The notes below the pieces were generated by a model, which was given only the letters and a program-made list of their open reading frames with translations, made no database searches and was not told the DNA's origin. A program made the position numbers and the translations under genes. From Cladorhizidae sp. MBARI D1340-BT2 (taxonomy: Eukaryota > Porifera > Demospongiae > Poecilosclerida > Cladorhizidae), in NCBI GenBank assembly GCA_028752905.1, contig JAQNBH010000003.1, forward strand, positions 3,528,204 through 3,592,203: a DNA stretch of 64,000 bases. The letters are read 5' to 3'. Position 1 is the stretch's first letter, and every line of letters begins with the position of its first letter. Shown in pieces: positions 1 through 10,981 of the stretch.

Positions 1-885
1 CCCAGTAGTAGGTAAGCCTGATCTTTCACCTCTCCCAGTAGTAGGTAAGCCTGAGCTTTCATCTCTCCCAGTTAGGTAAGCCTGAGCTTTCACTTCTCCC
101 CAGTAGTTGGTAAGCCTGGCCTTTCACCTCTCCCAGTAGTAAGTAAGCCTGAGCTCTCATCTCTCCCCGTAGTAGGTAAGCCTGGGCTTTCATCTCTCCC
201 AGTAGTAGGTAAGCCTGAGCTTTCACCTCTCCCAGTAGTAGGTAAGCCTGAGCTTTCATCTCTCCCAGTTAGGTAAGCCTGAGCTTTCACTTCTCCCCAG
301 TAGTTGGTAAGCCTGGCCTTTCACCTCTCCCAGTAGTAGGTAAGCCTGAGCTCTCATCTTTCCCCGTAGTAGGTAAGCCTGGGCTTTCATCTCTCCCAGT
401 AGTAGGTAAGCCTGAGCTTTCACCTCTCCCAGTAGTAGGTAAGCCTGGGCTCTCACCTCTCCCAGTAGTAGGTAAGCCCGAGCTTTCACCTCTCCCAGTA
501 ATAGATAAGCCTGAGCTTTCACCTCTCCCAGTAGTAGGTAAGCCTGGGCTTTCACCTCTCCCAGTGGTAGGTAAGCCTGGGCTTTCACCTCTCCCAGTGG
601 TAGGTAAGCCTGAGCTTTCACCTCTCCCAGTAGTAGGTAAGCCTGATCTTTCACCTCTCCCAGTAGTAGGTAAGCCTGAGCTTTCATCTCTCCCAGTTAG
701 GTAAGCCTGAGCTTTCACCTCTCCCAGTAGTAGGTAAGCCTGGGCTTTCATCTCTCCCAGTAGTAGGTAAGCCTGAGCTTTCACCTCTCCCAGTAGTAGG
801 TAAGCCTGAGCTTTCACCTCTCCCAGTAGTAGGTAAGCCTGAGCTCTCATCTCTCCCCGTAGTACGTAAGCCTGGGCTTTCCCCT
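1..885. repeat. 33-bp minisatellite with higher-order structure
   Basis: About 27 head-to-tail copies of a 33-bp unit built around AGTAGTAGGTAAGCCTGAG. The unit length is a multiple of three, so open frames of 66-187 codons run through it on the minus strand; these are by-products of the repeat. Variant units (CCCAGTTAGG, CCCCAGTAGTTGG, CCCCGTAGTA) recur in the same order at about 67 and 265, giving a higher-order period near 198 bp (six units). The array runs off the left edge of the window. Confidence 0.95.
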
Positions 886-1323
886 CTCCCGTCCTTTATA
901 TTTATAGATATATTTTAATTTTATTCTACCCATTTCTACATTTACACTCTCAACTGACTACAACAAGAAAAGGCCCCCCCCGGATATGTCTAATAAAATC
1001 AAATTTTATATTCCTTTATTAAATGAACTGTTAATAAAATAAAAAGTCTATAGCTACCTGAATGAATGTGCTCCAAATGGACAAATAGCATAATAAACAT
1101 TTATTTTATTTTATTTTGTATTATGTACAAACAATAAATGACAATTACTACTAGAAAACAACAACATGAATTAACTATTTTAATGATTGTTTATTTTGTT
1201 TGTTATGAACATTATTCGATCCAATATAGCTATATAGTTGTTATTCGTTTGTGTGTTTGTTTGTTTTTGCTATATTATATATACTATAACTGTGAGGCAT
1301 AATTATATCTTTAATCATTATAG
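886..1323. other. AT-rich stretch ending in a splice acceptor
   Basis: AT-rich DNA without a recognisable gene. Its last bases, ATCATTATAG up to 1323, are a plausible 3' splice site for the first immunoglobulin-like exon, so this is probably intron. Upstream exons are not recognised. Confidence 0.5.
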
Positions 1324-2049
1324 GACTTTTAAAGCCTGTTGGCTCAGTAACAAGAAAGTTCTCACTCAATGGAACTATGACATTGGGAATAAGTATATCA
1401 AGATTATATATTATGGTCATCAGGTCCCTCACATGGTACCACAATGATACTCAAATCACTTCTGGTGGAAGGATTATCATAATCAACAATGGCAGAGATC
1501 TGGTCATATCATCCATGGTAGAAAGTGATACAGGAAGGTATGAAGTAAAAATCAGTTCAATTCAATATGAAGGAAAACATTCAGCAATATGTGACAAATA
1601 TATTCTACCCGTTTTGGAAGAGATGGCCTTAGTAGCACCAGTGACGTTTATTCTGCGAAGGTATTCTCTTCTCCCATATAATCCAGAGGAAGACATTACC
1701 AATTTTATAATTCCATCATATCATGGTTCTTCTACACAAAGCATAACTATTGACAATGATATTGAAACCAATTTTACTGAAACACTAATTGATCATTATA
1801 TTATAAGATATAAGCTTTATAAAAATGCTGTTTTTTTAAAAGCTGGGAATATGTACGACGTTGAGATATCTGGTGATAAGATAATGCCATCACGGAGGAT
1901 AAACTACAACAACACTGACGATATTGCTGGGAGATACATATTTGTTGGAACATATTATACAAATGCATTTGATCCTGAAATCTGTCCTTTGTACATTCAA
2001 TTACTCGCAGGTCAACCATTGCTTCTTCTCATTGCAGAATGGAGTATCA
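1324..2049 (+). CDS. Ig-like cell-surface protein, exon with two related domains
   Basis: Open exon of 726 bp between an acceptor (TATAG at 1323) and a donor (GTAAGT at 2050). It starts and ends in phase 1, as is usual for extracellular modules. The translation holds two related segments. The first has a strand-C tryptophan (LTWYHND) and the E-F hallmark ESDTGRYEV. The second repeats the pattern with NNTDDIAGRYIF and a following EICPLY that parallels AICDKY in the first. Both lack the usual Ig B-strand and F-strand cysteines; each has one cysteine further downstream. Several N-x-S/T sites suggest an extracellular protein. Its partners would be the exons at 6483, 7158 and 7631, which share the phase. 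The host function (adhesion, recognition or other) cannot be told from the sequence. Confidence 0.6.
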
Positions 2050-2344
2050 GTAAGTTAAAACCATTAATTTATAAGAGAGGATTCAATGTTTGCCTCTAGT
2101 CTGCTTAGTCAAGCATTTTGAATCCCACCTTTTATCAGAGGCCTTTAGCTCTGTCTAACTCATTGATCCTCTTTCAGTTTCTTTTAATGAAGTTAACAGG
2201 TACTGATGTGTGTGCATGTCAAATGTGTGGGAGTGTAAGCCTAGCTAGTTCAGTAATGCATATATTCATGAAAATGAACTAATTAAAGTGGAGCTTACTC
2301 TTGTGTGAAAGATTGAAAAATAAAAGGTGTAGAATCTGTCTGTT

Positions 2345-2811
2345 TTGGGAATGTTGTGCCATGAACGACATCATCTTCCGGGCATTGTCATCTGCCGGTG
2401 CCCCTTCCAGGATGGAACCGTCAGTCTCTTTCGTTCTGATGGGAAAAGGCCTGATGGAGTAACAATGGTGCCATGGAAGAATGGCAAGCAACTGGTGTGG
2501 GATGGAACCTGTCCAGATACATTTTCCCAGTGTCATATCGGGATCGGGATGCCGCATTGAGTGGTGCTGGAGCTGAGGAGAAAAAAGTGGCCAAGTATAC
2601 CAGCCTGGATCCTTGCCACTTTTTTGTGCCTGTGGCCATCGAGTCATTGGGGGTCATCGGGAACAGGTCGATGGCTTTCCTGGAGGAGCTTAGCCTCAGG
2701 ATAAAGCAAAGAACTGGGGAGGTGAATGCCCATGCTCACTTCCTTCAGCGTCTCTCAGTGGCAGTCCAGCGGAGGAATACCTTGTGTGTTTTGGGGTCGG
2801 TCGGGAGTTGA
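2345..2811 (+). pseudogene. C-terminal fragment of a retroelement polyprotein, frameshifted
   Basis: Two overlapping plus-strand frames together resemble the C-terminal region that follows reverse transcriptase in some invertebrate retroelements. The first frame carries [16 protein letters not shown] and [10 protein letters not shown], a pattern like a PD-(D/E)XK nuclease core (PDG, then WD). The second frame resumes with KYTSLDPCHFFVPVAIESLG and FLQRLSVAVQRRNT. A one-base change near 2525-2535 in a T/C run breaks the frame. No reverse transcriptase precedes it, so it is a 5'-truncated dead copy inside the large intron of the Ig-like gene. The family assignment rests on recalled similarity and not on a search. 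Confidence 0.55.
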
Positions 2812-3650
2812 ACTTGTTAGCTTTTTAGTTATTTATTTATTTATTGTTAATTTATTTTGGTAATTTTGTAATTGTTAATTATGTGTTAATGAACTTGGTA
2901 TGTTATGTTTGCTCTTAAATAAATAATTAGTACATGTACTTAAGTTAGCAAATAATAACAGGGCAAAAACAGCTGGTCACAAGCTGGTCGGGTTTGGGCC
3001 TTGTGACTTTCTGTGGACAGAGCTAGAGGCCTAATTTATTTGGTGAGCATATTCAACACGTGAACAAACATGTGCCAAGCCACTATTGTGGCTTACCAGT
3101 GAACAATACTTATGCAAGGGAGCTCCAAAATTCTAGGTAGGAACCTGCTTATCTTTGTGTGCAGGCCAAAACTATATCCTAAAAGGTGACTTCGGTCGAT
3201 TTTGACCAAACCCGCCTTGAATCCTAAATGTAAACTGGCTGCCTAAACGTAAAATTTCATCTTCAAAATCTTGTGCATCTCCTTTTTTCCACATAAACTA
3301 CATCATCCAATATGTCCATTCTTCATAATTTTACTGTTAGAAGACTTAAACACTGTGCAGTGCATTGCAATGACTCTATATTCATCCAGACAGCACAAAT
3401 TGTAGAAGGATATCATATGTAACTAACAGCACAGATCTTCAGTTATGGTGTATATGTGTCTTATACAAATAGTATTTCTGCTCTAATGATATACATGTTC
3501 TAGAACTTCTTGTAGGAGGCTGCTTTATCATTTAACTGTATATAGGTAAAACGCAAGAATTTGCCACAAACATTTACAATGCTCTTTATGTAATGAAGCC
3601 CAACACATAAAGGGATATTAAACTATTGTAATAGATAAAGGAATATGTAT
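2812..3650. other. Intronic DNA, no gene seen
   Basis: AT-rich sequence between two retroelement remnants inside the probable intron. No open frame or structured repeat is recognised. Confidence 0.5.
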
Positions 3651-5900
3651 TTGGTTTATTTCGGAGTTACATTGTGCCACTCTATAATTTCATGTTTGGC
3701 CCAAACATCACAGAATTCACAGGCTTAGCCTCCAAGAACATCACTGACATTTGGTTGTGGTTGGCCTCATCAACCAGTATCATGTCTTAGCCTAACAGCA
3801 GAGATGATGCTACCATTCTGCCAATTATTAAAGCTTGGCCCCCATTCAGCTATGAGGGGTGGGGTGATGTATATTAGCTGAATAAGGCCAGATATTTCGT
3901 GCTAGATTCGGATGACATAATAATTGCAGTCGACTACAAACTACTTCTCAATGTACTTTGCGACACATCTCTCAAAGACAACCCCAAACCCACAGGCTCT
4001 GCAACTTGAAAGAGAAAACCCTCTGCTACATGTTCTATCTCACATCCCTGGCATAAAGCATTGAGCTACTGATAGAGTGATCTTTCACCTAACAGTCAGA
4101 GCAGAGAAGATGACGTTAATGAAAAACATTTCAGCCCTCCACCACCAGAACGATCTTACTGATAACCTGCCATCTCTTCCCACACTACCACAAAATAATA
4201 CTCGACATCTGTACACCAGATGGGATGCAGCTTCCAGCAATCCTCTTGATGATGATGGCATAATCGCTGTAGCTGTAACCTTGGCCCTAGAGAGCATAGA
4301 ATAAGTCACATTGAACAGAGTCAAAATCACAATGAGTCCATGGGCAAAACTTGTCTCGTTAATCTAGGATGGTTGCATGCCTAAATTTTGACATGAAACT
4401 ACAGAGCAGAACTTCAACATATGCTGTTGTTACATACAAGACTGCATTACCATCATGAGGTGCTACGATCGCTTCACTCTGCACATCACATCAGGACAGG
4501 ATGTCTCCTCAATGCAAGTGTGAGCAGAAGGCTCTATCTTCTGACCTGGAACCATACCCACCTTTAGAACCCACCTAGAGTAGTGTACACACTGCAATCG
4601 CTCGCATGGCACCCTCCCAGCCAAACACCATGACCCAACCCCTATTAACACCAGGCTTCTATTCCAGTATATCTGTGCCGACTTCTTCCACTACGAAGGT
4701 GTCTCTACCTAATCATTGTTAGCAGTTACACCAATTGGTGATCATCGAATGGACACCTGAAGGTAACCCCAAGGACTGATCGCCTTTCATGCCATGTGTT
4801 CATAACATCTGGAATTAGCGATGAGTTATCATCCGATGGGAGCTCACACCTGCTGCAGCAACCTGCAAGTTCCTCAAAAATTGGGTTATTTATCATCACT
4901 TCCCATCAGTAGCCTACAAGGGCTATTGACCCTCCATACCTTGTACAACCAATGTTCAAGTTAACGTTATTTTGTATTGCATTTTACGGTAAACTATCTT
5001 GTTTGACCCTAGGACAATTTTTTCATCCCCATACTTTGATTTGATAAGTCATATTGGGTATCTCTGGAGTCCTCTCAATGAGATCTGTGCAATGACATTC
5101 TTGATTTCTATTTTTAATATAGTCCCTCTGTAATACAATGTGTTTTAAGTCCCAAACGTGTCAGAAATTTGGTGTTGAAGGGATTTTGAATTTCTAAAAT
5201 TCATTCCTTCTAGCCAGTGAGAAAATCTCAATTTCAATGCACAATACTACCCTTTTTTTGTTACTATACCAACTGACTAAACCACACCGCACAAGTAACA
5301 GCTGTCCTTGCTGGAGGGTCCCAAGAATACTTGCCACACCCATTTCTACTGTAATAAAGCAAAGCCACACCTACAATTATGGCTGGAAAAGGTTCAGACA
5401 TACTGTTAACACCATGTGAAGTTTAGAACTTGTCACCTTAAAACTTGGCAAGTTGTGAGCATTTTAGAAACCCCCCTTTTTTTCCTGGGAGAAGACCTTA
5501 ACACCAGCTGCAGCAACATTCCAGACACATGTGCCAAGCTCTCTTCCGCGACATTTTTGGAAGGCCCATCAATGATTTTATCTCCATATTCTACCTTGGC
5601 CATTACAAGCTTCGTCTCACCTGGCCTGATGGGAAGAGAGGAATCCCTATGTAACCACTACATAACTGCACTGGTGCTAACCCCACTTATGGTCAGTGAC
5701 TAAGTCAGGATCCAGAACCAAACCAAACTCCCCCCACCAAATCAAATGAGACAAAACTGGCCAAGTATTGAGTCCGAAAGTTCATAATGAGGATGGATGG
5801 ATCCTGCCATGTGATGCCAAGCAACAGAAAGTCCCTCAGAAGGTACATCTCGTCTACCAATGCAAACAGACAGAGGACCACCTCTGGCAACATGTACTTA
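3650..5900 (+). pseudogene. Decayed Ty3/Gypsy pol (RNase H to integrase C-terminus)
   Basis: No long frame survives, but ordered pol landmarks can be read on the plus strand across shifting frames. A thumb/connection segment (GLINQ) lies near 3745-3780. An RNase H segment VDYKLLL is near 3930, then KEKTL near 4010 and IPGIKH plus ATDRV near 4043-4078. An integrase core start CADFFHYEGV is at about 4674-4702. ELSSDG, with the second catalytic Asp, is near 4820-4840, followed by AAATCKFLKNW. A post-integrase segment FRDIFGRPINDFI is near 5540-5580. A chromodomain-like or C-terminal segment, IQNQTK then SLRRY, lies at 5710-5850. The order matches Ty3/Gypsy pol. Stops, frameshifts and missing segments show it is dead. 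It lies within the intron between the Ig exons at 2049 and 6483. No LTRs were found. Confidence 0.65.
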
Positions 5901-6482
5901 CCATCCCTCCTTTAAACCACCAGCATCATGGATAATGTGAGTCTGCCATCCAGCTAGCCACTTACCACAACCCAACATGCTGTTCACAGACCCTCAACTT
6001 CACCCACAGACACACATATACAACGTAAGTAACCTTCACCCACGAGGATGCCAGAAAAAATTGTCGCTATACCCAAACCTCAGATTACCTACTGTCTCAA
6101 CTGATTCAACAGCCTTGCCTTGGACATCACAACCCACACAACCCACATTGCTCCAATCATCTGAGGAGACCACCTCAAACTTGCAGACACATGGGTGTAC
6201 AGGATGAGTGAGGAACCGGCCTGGATTGGAGACTGCCAACCCTCTTCTGCACATGATTCAACATCGGTAGTTAAAAATGAATTAGGTTATTCCTTTGGGC
6301 CCTTCAGTGTGTTTACTATCCTAAGTCAGTAGTATTTATGCTCTCACTTTACATGCAATAAGATGAGTTCCTGAGCTAACCCCCTCCTTCCCCACCCCCC
6401 TCCTTGCCCCCTTCCCTTCCCCTTCCCCCACATCTACTTTTCATAACCAAAGCTTTTACAGTTCTTAATTTAATTCCACCAG

Positions 6483-6719
6483 GTCTCTTTTATATCAACA
6501 TAAGGTTCCAGAAGAAAGCACTTACTTCTTTCGAAACAAATACAATTGAATGTGAGCTAATAAATGTTGATCCAACCATCATCTCACTGTGGAGTAATAA
6601 CATGGTGTTAGCTGAGACTACTGGGACCTATATACATTACCAAGTAAACCGACCACAATTTGGCACCTTTCTGTGCAAGACAGATAATTTATCAGAATCT
6701 GCACTCATCGTTGAAAGAG
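6483..6719 (+). CDS. Ig-like cell-surface protein, canonical Ig exon
   Basis: A 237-bp exon between an acceptor (CCACCAG ending 6482) and a donor (GTATGA at 6720), entered and left in phase 1 like the exon at 1324. The 79-residue translation is a compact Ig-like domain with the B-strand cysteine (TIECELINV), the C-strand tryptophan (ISLWSNN) and an F-strand FGTFLCKT with the second cysteine. Unlike the upstream exon it therefore has the canonical disulfide pair. It would splice to 7158 or 7631. The ORF-level ATG at 6404 lies in the intron and is not the start. Extracellular location is inferred from the domain and phase. Confidence 0.65.
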
Positions 6720-6929
6720 GTATGAACATGACTATATACATTATATATAGCACATCAGTTTTTACGGGTTTGTTTTCCCACATAATAATATGTCTCAACA
6801 CCCCTCATACCCACTCATATATTACAACACTCCTTCACTCCCCTTTGACTTATTTTAAACTCTATTGTTTGTTGTTGTTGCTGTTTTTTTCCTTTTTTCC
6901 TTGTGTGTTTTTGTGCGTTTTTTTAGGTA

Positions 6930-7135
6930 GTGGGTGTGGTGTGGCATATGTTTGTTTCTATGACATAATAGATGCAATATATATAGCATTTGCATGACAC
7001 TGCTGTAGACTTCACATGATATTCAATTTTGAAAAAATTGGTGGGTGTCGCATATGTTTGTTTTGACATAATGATGCACTATATACCATTTACATGACAT
7101 GGCTGTAGACTTCACATGATATTCAATTTTGTATA
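6930..7135 (+). repeat. Tandem duplication of about 100 bp
   Basis: GCATATGTTTGTTT, TGACATAAT, GCTGTAGACTTCACATGAT and TATTCAATTTTG occur twice in order, with a period near 100 bp, in the intron between the Ig exon and the next exon. The two copies have diverged by substitutions and short indels. Confidence 0.75.
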
Positions 7136-7157
7136 AAAAAATCCAGCTCAATTTCAG

Positions 7158-7276
7158 CTTCTGTTGGAATACAAAGACTTGAAGTGCTGTTTAACAACAA
7201 TGGTACGATGTTTGGTAACTATATGTGCTGTCTGAATAATAAATACGGGCAGCAAGCTAGAGCAGATCTCCTCTAG
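7158..7276 (+). CDS. Ig-like cell-surface protein, candidate alternative 3' exon with stop
   Basis: After an acceptor (AATTTCAG ending 7157), a phase-1 frame reads the second half of an Ig-like domain: VLFNNNGTMFGNYMCCLNNK with an F-strand cysteine, then a TAG stop at 7274-7276. No GT donor precedes the stop. If included after the exon at 6483 it would end the protein without a membrane anchor; if skipped, the exon at 7631 supplies an anchor-like C-terminus. It could also be a decayed internal exon, because only half a domain is present. Confidence 0.4.
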
Positions 7277-7630
7277 TTGAATCCTTTTATCCTTACTATT
7301 TCAATCCAACATGCATTTTAAGGTCTTGAGACTGCATATAAAACAATTATAAAACAATTCCCAACAGTAGTTTTTGAGTGAATAGAGGGCAAACAGACAA
7401 AAAGAGGTACACAGACCAGGTCCTTTATATTATAGCTAGATAACATACACCATTACAGACAACCTATCCTATTTCAATTTCGAGCCTGTAACCAGGATTG
7501 CCTGCCTATGTGGATGGAACAAGATAATGCTGAGTTACTTCAAGTAGGCCTGTAATTAGACCTACTAAATTGATACTTTCTTGTTTAAAATTATATGTGA
7601 TTGTTCACTATATATAGCAACTCCAAATAG

Positions 7631-8010
7631 AAGTGCAACAAATATTGAATACACTGTGTGAGGAGTGCAACATCACTTCACAGAATTTTGAGGACACAAG
7701 CCTAGGCTACAGCACATCAGGAGGATTACTCTATTTTACCACAGATCTGCTTTACTCCAATTCCAAAGGAACAGTCACATCGACTACATTAATTTGCAAG
7801 ATGATACATTTGCTTCTAACACAGAAGGTGCAAATCATTAACTTAACTGGACAGTTTGTTGCACTGAGCAAGATCATACCACAAAATATATATACAAGAG
7901 AATCGTGTCTATATTTTTATATGAATTCTACAAGTTTTATCGCAGGAAATATTGCAGCAGTGACATTCGTATTCCTAATTGCATTGTCCATAAATTTGAC
8001 ATTTACCTGA
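7631..8010 (+). CDS. Ig-like cell-surface protein, C-terminal exon with hydrophobic tail
   Basis: Exon from an acceptor (CCAAATAG ending 7630) to the stop at 8008-8010. The frame enters in phase 1, so it joins either earlier exon correctly. The 126-residue translation begins VQQILNTLCEECNITSQNF and has LLYFTTDLLYSNSKGT and QIINLTGQFVALSK. This resembles the membrane-proximal SEA-like regions of some invertebrate adhesion proteins (inference). It ends with AAVTFVFLIALSINLTFT directly at the stop. A hydrophobic tail with no cytoplasmic extension fits a GPI-anchor signal or a tailless transmembrane protein. Multiple N-glycosylation sites agree with an extracellular face. Confidence 0.55.
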
Positions 8011-8640
8011 AGTTGATCTTGCCAGTTGAAAATTTTCTTCCAGTACTAATCTCATTCTCTACTGAACACACACACACACACACACATCTTAGTTACATAA
8101 CTTTTTCTTGGGATTAAGCAGCTTATTGTGTATGATCATCATGCAAGTAATATTGTACATTGTTTGATACTTGCTTCTAAAGAACATGGTCTTTGAAGTA
8201 ATGTTATGACTATGCAAACATATTCCTCTCTTTTTATTCTTGTTTATTGCAAATCTAATGTATTCAAGTCCCAAAAGAGATATAATTTTTCAGAATTGTC
8301 GCATTTTTGGGGGCTTGTGGTGTCTAATTGGAACAGAGGCCCTGGAGGAGACTATGCACAATACTGAGAGAGAGCTATCTCTTCTTATTTGTACACCTTC
8401 ATCATTTGTAATATTATGAATAATCAGTCAGCTGCAAAATCATACATTATTATTATTATTATATGCCATTAATCTGCTCTAGGTAACTTGTTTAATTCAC
8501 ACTCAGTTTACACTTAATAAGTGGAATAGCGAAATATTTGACACACTAAGAACAACTAAAGGCATGTCCACTCTATACAAGTCAATGCTCACTATGTGCA
8601 TTGCATTGGTTGCATCCACGCTGAATTCAAATTTGCACAT
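8011..8640. other. 3' region of the Ig-like gene, microsatellites
   Basis: Holds a short (CA)n tract at about 8070-8086 and an ATT run near 8447-8461. AATAAA-like sites are present but no poly(A) site can be fixed. No other gene is seen. Confidence 0.5.
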
Positions 8641-10680
8641 TAGTGTGCATTAATCTGGTCCACCTCGATAAGCGATTTGAGTTAAACAGACCATTACATT
8701 CAAAGAAAAGATTATTAAAGAGCAAGGAGGAGGAGTGTAAGTTGTTTTGGATGGACTTAAAGCTAAAGAAGTGAACTGGATGGTACATTCCAGAAGATGT
8801 ACAATATTGTGAAGGGGTTGAAGAGAGGCCTGGTCCTGATTGCATAATTAGCGAGATGTTAAGTATAGTGGGAATAGGATGTTCTCTAGTTAATTTGGTG
8901 ATGGAATCTTAAGTTTTCGACAGGTGATTTGACAGAGTTATATTGTGCCTTTCTTTTAAAACTGGGGATAAGGAAGTAGCTGGTAATTATAGAGGGATAG
9001 CTCTCTGGGGAGTTGTGTGACAAAAGTGATGGCAAGAGTGTTGGCAGGTAGGTTCAGTGGTTTGCAGAGAAGCATATACTAACAGAGGGTCAGGTTGGAT
9101 ATAGGCCAGGGAGAGGATGTGCTGACCAGTTCCTAGTGTTGAGGTGTGTGTGACATTATGACATCACAGGGGAGACAGACATTTCTGGAATTTCTGGATG
9201 TAGGCAAGGAATATGATACTGTCTGGAGAGAATGATTTTGAATGAAGATGAGAGGGTAAGGAGTTCAGGAAGAATTTGTCAATGTGTGAAAATGCTTATA
9301 TGAAGGACTTCAATCAAGTGTGTTGCCAAGTGGAGAGGGGTCTATGTGGTTTGAAGTGGAGGCAGTCCGGAGACAGGTTTGTCCTTTGTCACCAGTTCTC
9401 TATAGTGTGTATGTTGTGGGAGTGTTGAAGGGTTTGAAGGGAAAAGGGTTAGGGACTGAAGTGGAAGGAACAAGGTGTGGTGGATTGTTGTATGCTTGTT
9501 AGTGAGAGAGATCGGATAGAGTTGCAACTGATGTTGGATGTGATGGGGGAGTATGTGATGAAGTGGAGATTTAGATTTAATAGTGAGAAGAGTAAAGCAA
9601 TGCGAGTTGGTGGAAAGTGTAGTGGAGAAGAGTGGAAGATTAGTGAGGAGAGAGTGGAGAATGTGGAAGCTTTCAAATATCTTGGTGTGTAGTTTGATAG
9701 GGGGATGAGAGGAAATGTTCATTTGGAGAAGATGAGGGAAAAGGCAGAGAAATGGAAGGCAAGCATTGTTTTATATGAGCAGGGTGAATGGAGAGATGGA
9801 GATGGACAGAGGTAAACTAATATGGGACTTGCTAGCTAGGCCATGTCTAGAGCATCATCTGAAGTGTAGTGGACAGGAGGAAAGACAGCTAGCAAGAATT
9901 TGGAAAGAATTCAAGAGAACTTTGATAGAAAACTGGTTGGAGGGAGAAATACAGTTGCAGGGTTTACAGTATGATAGGACTGGGGCTGGAGGTTGCCAGA
10001 GCAGAGAAGATAAGAAAAGAAAGTGTTATTTGGATGGAGGTTGCAGAGAATGAGTGAAGATAGGCTAGTTAAAAAAGTTGTTCTGTTGAGTGATAGTCCA
10101 GGTTGATGGGCAGAGTTTTGTGAGCTGAAAAGGAAGTTTGAAGGAAGGAGAGTTGGAGATAGTAGGCTCAAGTGCAACATGGTGGAACTGTGTAAGGGAT
10201 ATTCATAAGGAAGAGTGGCAGGAAGAAGTGGGAGGGAAATGCTAAGAGGTATAAGCTAGCCAAAGAAGAGTTTGGACAAGAAAGATGAGAGAGGTGTCAG
10301 TAACACAGGGGAAGTAGTGAGGCTGAGATTTAGATTAAGGGGACGGCATCAGCGAGACCCTTGGGTGACAAGGTGAAGTGTAGGTCAGGATGGTAGATGT
10401 GAGATATGTGATGAATGTGTGGAAGATGTTGCGCATTTCTTGTTGTACTACTGTGGGGGGATTTGCTGATGCTCGAGTAAGATTATCATAGTCAAGGGCA
10501 TTGAAGGGTCTGAGGAGTAGATGATAGAATGGAGAAATGAAGATGATGAAGGAAGAGTAGGCCTAATGTTGGGTAGATCAGTAGCAGGGGTGAAGGAAGA
10601 GGTGTTGGATAGGGTGGACAGAATTATTATGAGAAATGTGCTCGAGTGATAGAAGAGGAAATACCTGATGTTTGGCACCT
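8640..10680 (+). pseudogene. Decayed LINE ORF2 copy (same family as 42.2-45.6 kb)
   Basis: Aligns by eye, piece by piece, with the second half of the intact LINE ORF2 further along. Near 8720-8760 it has CKLFW, corresponding to the segment before the reverse transcriptase of the intact copy. It then jumps (internal deletion) to the GPDG-like segment near 8825. NYRGIA follows near 8975, GFR-like near 9100, FLDVGKEYDTVW near 9190 (palm motif A region), QVCPLSPVLYS near 9375 and KYLGV near 9680. The YADD box is destroyed (LLYAC then a stop near 9500). The C-terminal cysteine motif CEICDECVEDVAHFL survives near 10,400. The copy is truncated at its 5' end and carries many frameshifts. Confidence 0.85.
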
Positions 10681-10981
10681 AGAGTCTCATGCCTTTATTT
10701 CTTTGGCAACCACCCACCTGTCGATCACCAAACATACCCATTATTTTGTTGTAAATATTTAAGTTTTTACGAATTTTCAATACTGCAGAGAGAAGTCACC
10801 TGGCTTAGAAGGCAGTAAATTTTAATGGTGTTCTTAGTCTGATATTGATCTATAATAGCGAATGCAGTTGTCATACCAAAAGGAAGCAGTTCGACTGTTT
10901 AATTGTTCTGTTGAGCCTTGAGATAGGCCATCACTAAGTACATACAAACAATAAATTACAATGTCTACTACTATACAAATT

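Noticed and set aside
1..885. Minus-strand open frames of 66-187 codons as repeat proteins
   Set aside because: They exist only because the 33-bp unit has no stop; overlapping frames are equally open and there is no gene context.
9342..9722. 126-codon minus-strand protein
   Set aside because: Antisense of the decayed LINE ORF2; no own motif.
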